A stretch of DNA of 14,732 nucleotides from Caldifarciminota bacterium. GTDB taxonomy: Bacteria; WOR-3; Hydrothermia; WGAB01. Location: positions 1 to 14,732 of the forward strand of contig WGAB01000043.1 in the NCBI GenBank assembly GCA_015489295.1, read 5' to 3'. Under the pieces are notes generated by a model that had not been told where the DNA came from, searched no databases, and saw nothing but the letters and a program-made list of their open reading frames with translations. This document shows, piece by piece, positions 13,009 through 14,732 of the stretch (position 1 is its first letter; each line of letters starts with the position of its first letter). The translations under genes and the position numbers were made by a program.

Positions 13009-14340
13009 ATGACGCTGCTGGCCCTGTGGCTCCTGGTGGCGGCCCTGCAGATGAATCCTGCGGGCGATACCCTGCCGGCTTCACCCCCGGCCCAGGTGGA
13101 ATACGCCGAGGTGGAGGGCATCATCGGGCCGGTGACCGCCGAGTTCATCACCCATTTCCTGGACCGGGCCGAACGCCGGCACGCGGACCTTGCGGTCATC
13201 GGCCTGGATACACCGGGCGGGCTGGACCCCTCCATGCGGGTGATCGTCAAACGCATTCTGCAGAGCCGGGTGCCGGTGGTGGTCTATGTGGCGCCGCCCG
13301 GGGCCCGGGCGGCCTCGGCCGGCGTGTTCATCACCTACGCCGCCCACATTGCGGCCATGGCCCCGGGAACGAACATCGGCGCCGCCCATCCGGTCACCAT
13401 GGGCCAGAAGGCCGACAGCACCCTGCTGGAGAAGGTCACCAACGACGCGGTGGCCTACCTGCGGTCGCTGGCCCGCAAGCGCGGCCGCAACGAACAATGG
13501 GCCGAGGAGGCGGTGCGGAAATCGGTGTCCCTGCCCGCGGAGGAGGCCGCGGCAAAGGGCGTGGTGGACCTCGTGGCCGATGACCTCAACGACCTGCTCC
13601 GCAAGGTCCACGGACGCACCGTGGTGCTGGACACGGGCGACACGGTTCGGATCCGCGCCTGGCCCGCCCAGGTGCATCGGGTTAAGATGGGCCTCCGGGA
13701 ACGGATCCTGGCCATCCTGGCCAACCCGAATGTCGCCTACATCCTGCTGATCCTGGGCTTTTACGGCCTGTTCTTTGAACTCTCCCATCCGGGCTCGGTG
13801 CTGCCCGGCGTGGCCGGCCTGATCTCGCTGATCCTCGCCTTTTACGCCTTCCAGACTTTGCCGGTGAACTACGCCGGCCTGCTCCTGATTCTCCTCGGCA
13901 TGATCCTGTTCCTGGCCGAGGTCAAGGTGCAGTCCCACGGACTCCTGGGCCTGGGGGGCGCGGTGTCGTTGATTCTGGGGTCGCTCATGCTCTTTGACCG
14001 AAGTGTGGACTTCCTGCGGATCTCGTGGTGGACCCTGGGGCTGGTGCTGGGCGCCACCCTGCTCTTTTTCCTGGTGATCCTGGCCAAGGCCGTGGCCGCC
14101 CAGCGGCGCCGACCGGTTTCCGGGGCCGAGGGCCTGGTGGGGCTCACCGGCGAGGTGACCCGGCCGATCCGGCCGCCGCGGGAGGGCACGGTGCTGGTGC
14201 ACGGCGAACTCTGGCGGGCTCGCAGCCGCCGGCCCGTGGAAAAGGGCCGGCAGGTGCGGGTGGTCCGGGTGGAAGGACTGGTGCTGTGGGTGGAACCGGT
14301 CGAGGACAATCAGAGCACCAGCGACGCCGGAAGCCACTGA
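13009..14340 (+). CDS. nfeD: NfeD full-length membrane-bound serine protease (ClpP-fold, stomatin partner family)
   Basis: 443 aa from the ATG at 13009, chosen because it starts a hydrophobic signal (M-T-L-L-A-L-W-L-L-V-A-A-L). The in-frame ATG at 12934 adds 25 unlikely residues upstream of the promoter. The N-terminal ClpP-like protease domain has D-T-P-G-G-L at 67-72, the nucleophile Ser103 in A-A-S-A-G-V-F, and a Lys142 in L-L-E-K-V-T-N-D that matches the Ser-Lys dyad of archaeal 1510-N protease. Several membrane helices follow at about 240-375, then a soluble OB-fold (G-L-V-G-L-T-G-E-V-T ... L-W-V-E-P-V) at 393-433. The family cleaves stomatin C-termini and aids membrane quality control. 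The usual slipin gene does not follow; the downstream region is degenerate. Confidence 0.9.
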   Translation: MTLLALWLLVAALQMNPAGDTLPASPPAQVEYAEVEGIIGPVTAEFITHFLDRAERRHADLAVIGLDTPGGLDPSMRVIVKRILQSRVPVVVYVAPPGARAASAGVFITYAAHIAAMAPGTNIGAAHPVTMGQKADSTLLEKVTNDAVAYLRSLARKRGRNEQWAEEAVRKSVSLPAEEAAAKGVVDLVADDLNDLLRKVHGRTVVLDTGDTVRIRAWPAQVHRVKMGLRERILAILANPNVAYILLILGFYGLFFELSHPGSVLPGVAGLISLILAFYAFQTLPVNYAGLLLILLGMILFLAEVKVQSHGLLGLGGAVSLILGSLMLFDRSVDFLRISWWTLGLVLGATLLFFLVILAKAVAAQRRRPVSGAEGLVGLTGEVTRPIRPPREGTVLVHGELWRARSRRPVEKGRQVRVVRVEGLVLWVEPVEDNQSTSDAGSH

Positions 14341-14343
14341 ACC

Positions 14344-14490
14344 CGGGTGCGGTTCCAGCGTTCCTCGTTCCCACACGAAATCCACCTCGGTATCGTGTTT
14401 GGTGCGCCAGTAGCGCAGCCGGGCGGTGGGCGTCCGCCGGCGCAGCAACCCCACGGCCATCGCGGTTTCCAAGCCACCTTCCGAAAAAGT
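14344..14490 (-). pseudogene. Relic of a DUF4143-type AAA ATPase gene
   Basis: On the minus strand a short open stretch reads G-G-L-E-T-A-M-A-V-G-L-L-R-R-R and then A-R-L-R-Y-W-R-T-K-H-D-T-E-V-D-F-V-W-E-R. This closely resembles the conserved Y-W-R-T-K-x-x-x-E-V-D-F block near the C-terminus of the widespread ATPases with a DUF4143 domain. Only about 40 codons are recognisable (to about 14362). A TGA lies in frame about 7 codons upstream of the E-T-A block, and the rest of the ATPase is missing. It is too short to be functional. Confidence 0.55.
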
Positions 14491-14534
14491 TCAACTTTCT
14501 CGGAACAGTCCTCCGAAAAAGTCGGGAATTTTCG
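14479..14534. repeat. Two adjacent small palindromes sharing TCCGAAAAAGT
   Basis: TTCCGAAAAAGTT (14479-14491) pairs with AACTTTCTCGGAA (14493-14505) with one mismatch. The 11-base core TCCGAAAAAGT recurs 32 bases later (14512-14522), where CGAAAA (14514-14519) pairs with TTTTCG (14529-14534). The two hairpins look like a duplicated palindromic repeat unit. Confidence 0.6.
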
Positions 14535-14610
14535 CCGGCACCGGTCCCTGTGTCCGCTCCCCAGGTCGGGCACAGGGGTGGTAACCATCTCTTCAGAGTG
14601 GACATAGGCA

Positions 14611-14732
14611 CCTGTAGGAGCCGCTTTAGCGGCGATGGCCGACTCTTGGAGTGCGGTGCCTCGGCACCGCTTTGAAAGCCGGAGGTTCCCCGCTCACAAA
14701 GGGCACGGCCCCCGTCCAAACCGCACTGGAAG
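14611..14732. repeat. Palindromic repeat cluster at the right edge
   Basis: A first hairpin, GCCGC TTTA GCGGC (14620-14633), sits in a TGTAGGAGCCGC context. A second, GCGGTGCC TC GGCACCGC (14653-14670), follows. CTTGGAGTGCGGT at 14645-14657 is matched, inverted and with two mismatches, by ACCGCACTGGAAG at 14720-14732. No protein gene is supported here. The arrangement resembles REP-type or small non-autonomous element debris and may continue past the window. Confidence 0.5.

Noticed and set aside
13081..14472. 463-codon minus-strand open frame
   Set aside because: Antisense shadow of nfeD for nearly all its length. Only its first ~40 codons (the DUF4143-like block) are kept, as a relic.
14344..14732. 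Several open frames of 80-220 codons at the right end
   Set aside because: They translate palindromic repeats and the tail of nfeD in wrong frames; no start signals or family motifs apart from the DUF4143 relic.
1..14732. CRISPR array, prophage, riboswitch or intact transposase
   Set aside because: No regularly spaced repeats with spacers, no cas, integrase or transposase motifs, and no conserved riboswitch core were seen in the intergenic regions.

Overview
This 14.7-kb window is a G+C-rich, gene-dense stretch of a bacterial chromosome. It holds about a dozen mostly complete protein genes and three tRNA genes, with no prophage, CRISPR array or intact insertion sequence. The truncated protein at the left edge ends in a domain resembling the type IX secretion (Por) C-terminal sorting domain. 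An MsbA-like exporter and a glycosyltransferase-9-like protein point to a Gram-negative envelope. Together these suggest a member of the Bacteroidetes/Chlorobi/Fibrobacteres superphylum or a related candidate phylum. That assignment is inference; no rRNA or marker gene here settles it.

Layout. Bases 1-414 are the 3' end of a secreted protein gene. From 6103 down to 428 on the minus strand runs a compact five-gene operon: inositol-monophosphatase-family protein, GT9-like protein, ABC exporter, sensor histidine kinase and a divergent YchF-like P-loop NTPase. Its junctions are 4-nt overlaps or a 3-nt gap. Divergent from it at about 6.15 kb is a plus-strand unit: tRNA-Cys(GCA), tRNA-Leu(UAA), a small helical protein, an isoaspartyl peptidase/asparaginase and a patatin-like lipase. 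A perfect 15-bp hairpin follows, which reads as a terminator for the converging, comparatively A+T-rich orphan gene at 8567-8896 (minus).

A second mixed tRNA-mRNA unit starts at about 9.18 kb: tRNA-Leu(GAG), with the meaB-type GTPase gene only 9 nt behind it. Next comes a protein of the bacterial archaeo-eukaryotic release-factor-like (baeRF) type with a C-terminal zinc ribbon, then a strong bidirectional terminator shared with the converging class II fumarase gene. Divergent from the fumarase gene is a full-length NfeD membrane serine protease whose promoter predicts a leaderless mRNA. The last 400 bases are non-coding debris: a relic of a DUF4143-type ATPase gene and several palindromic repeats.

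How the parts may work together. The minus-strand operon looks like an envelope lipid or glycan assembly and export unit with a built-in sensor. The rest is housekeeping: protein-damage repair or asparagine breakdown, lipid hydrolysis, B12-enzyme maintenance, the TCA cycle and membrane proteolysis. The points most worth follow-up are the GGQ-less release-factor-like protein, the divergent YchF homologue in an envelope operon, the two tRNA-mRNA units, the leaderless nfeD promoter and the repeat-rich right end. I saw no clearly new multi-gene defence or mobile system.
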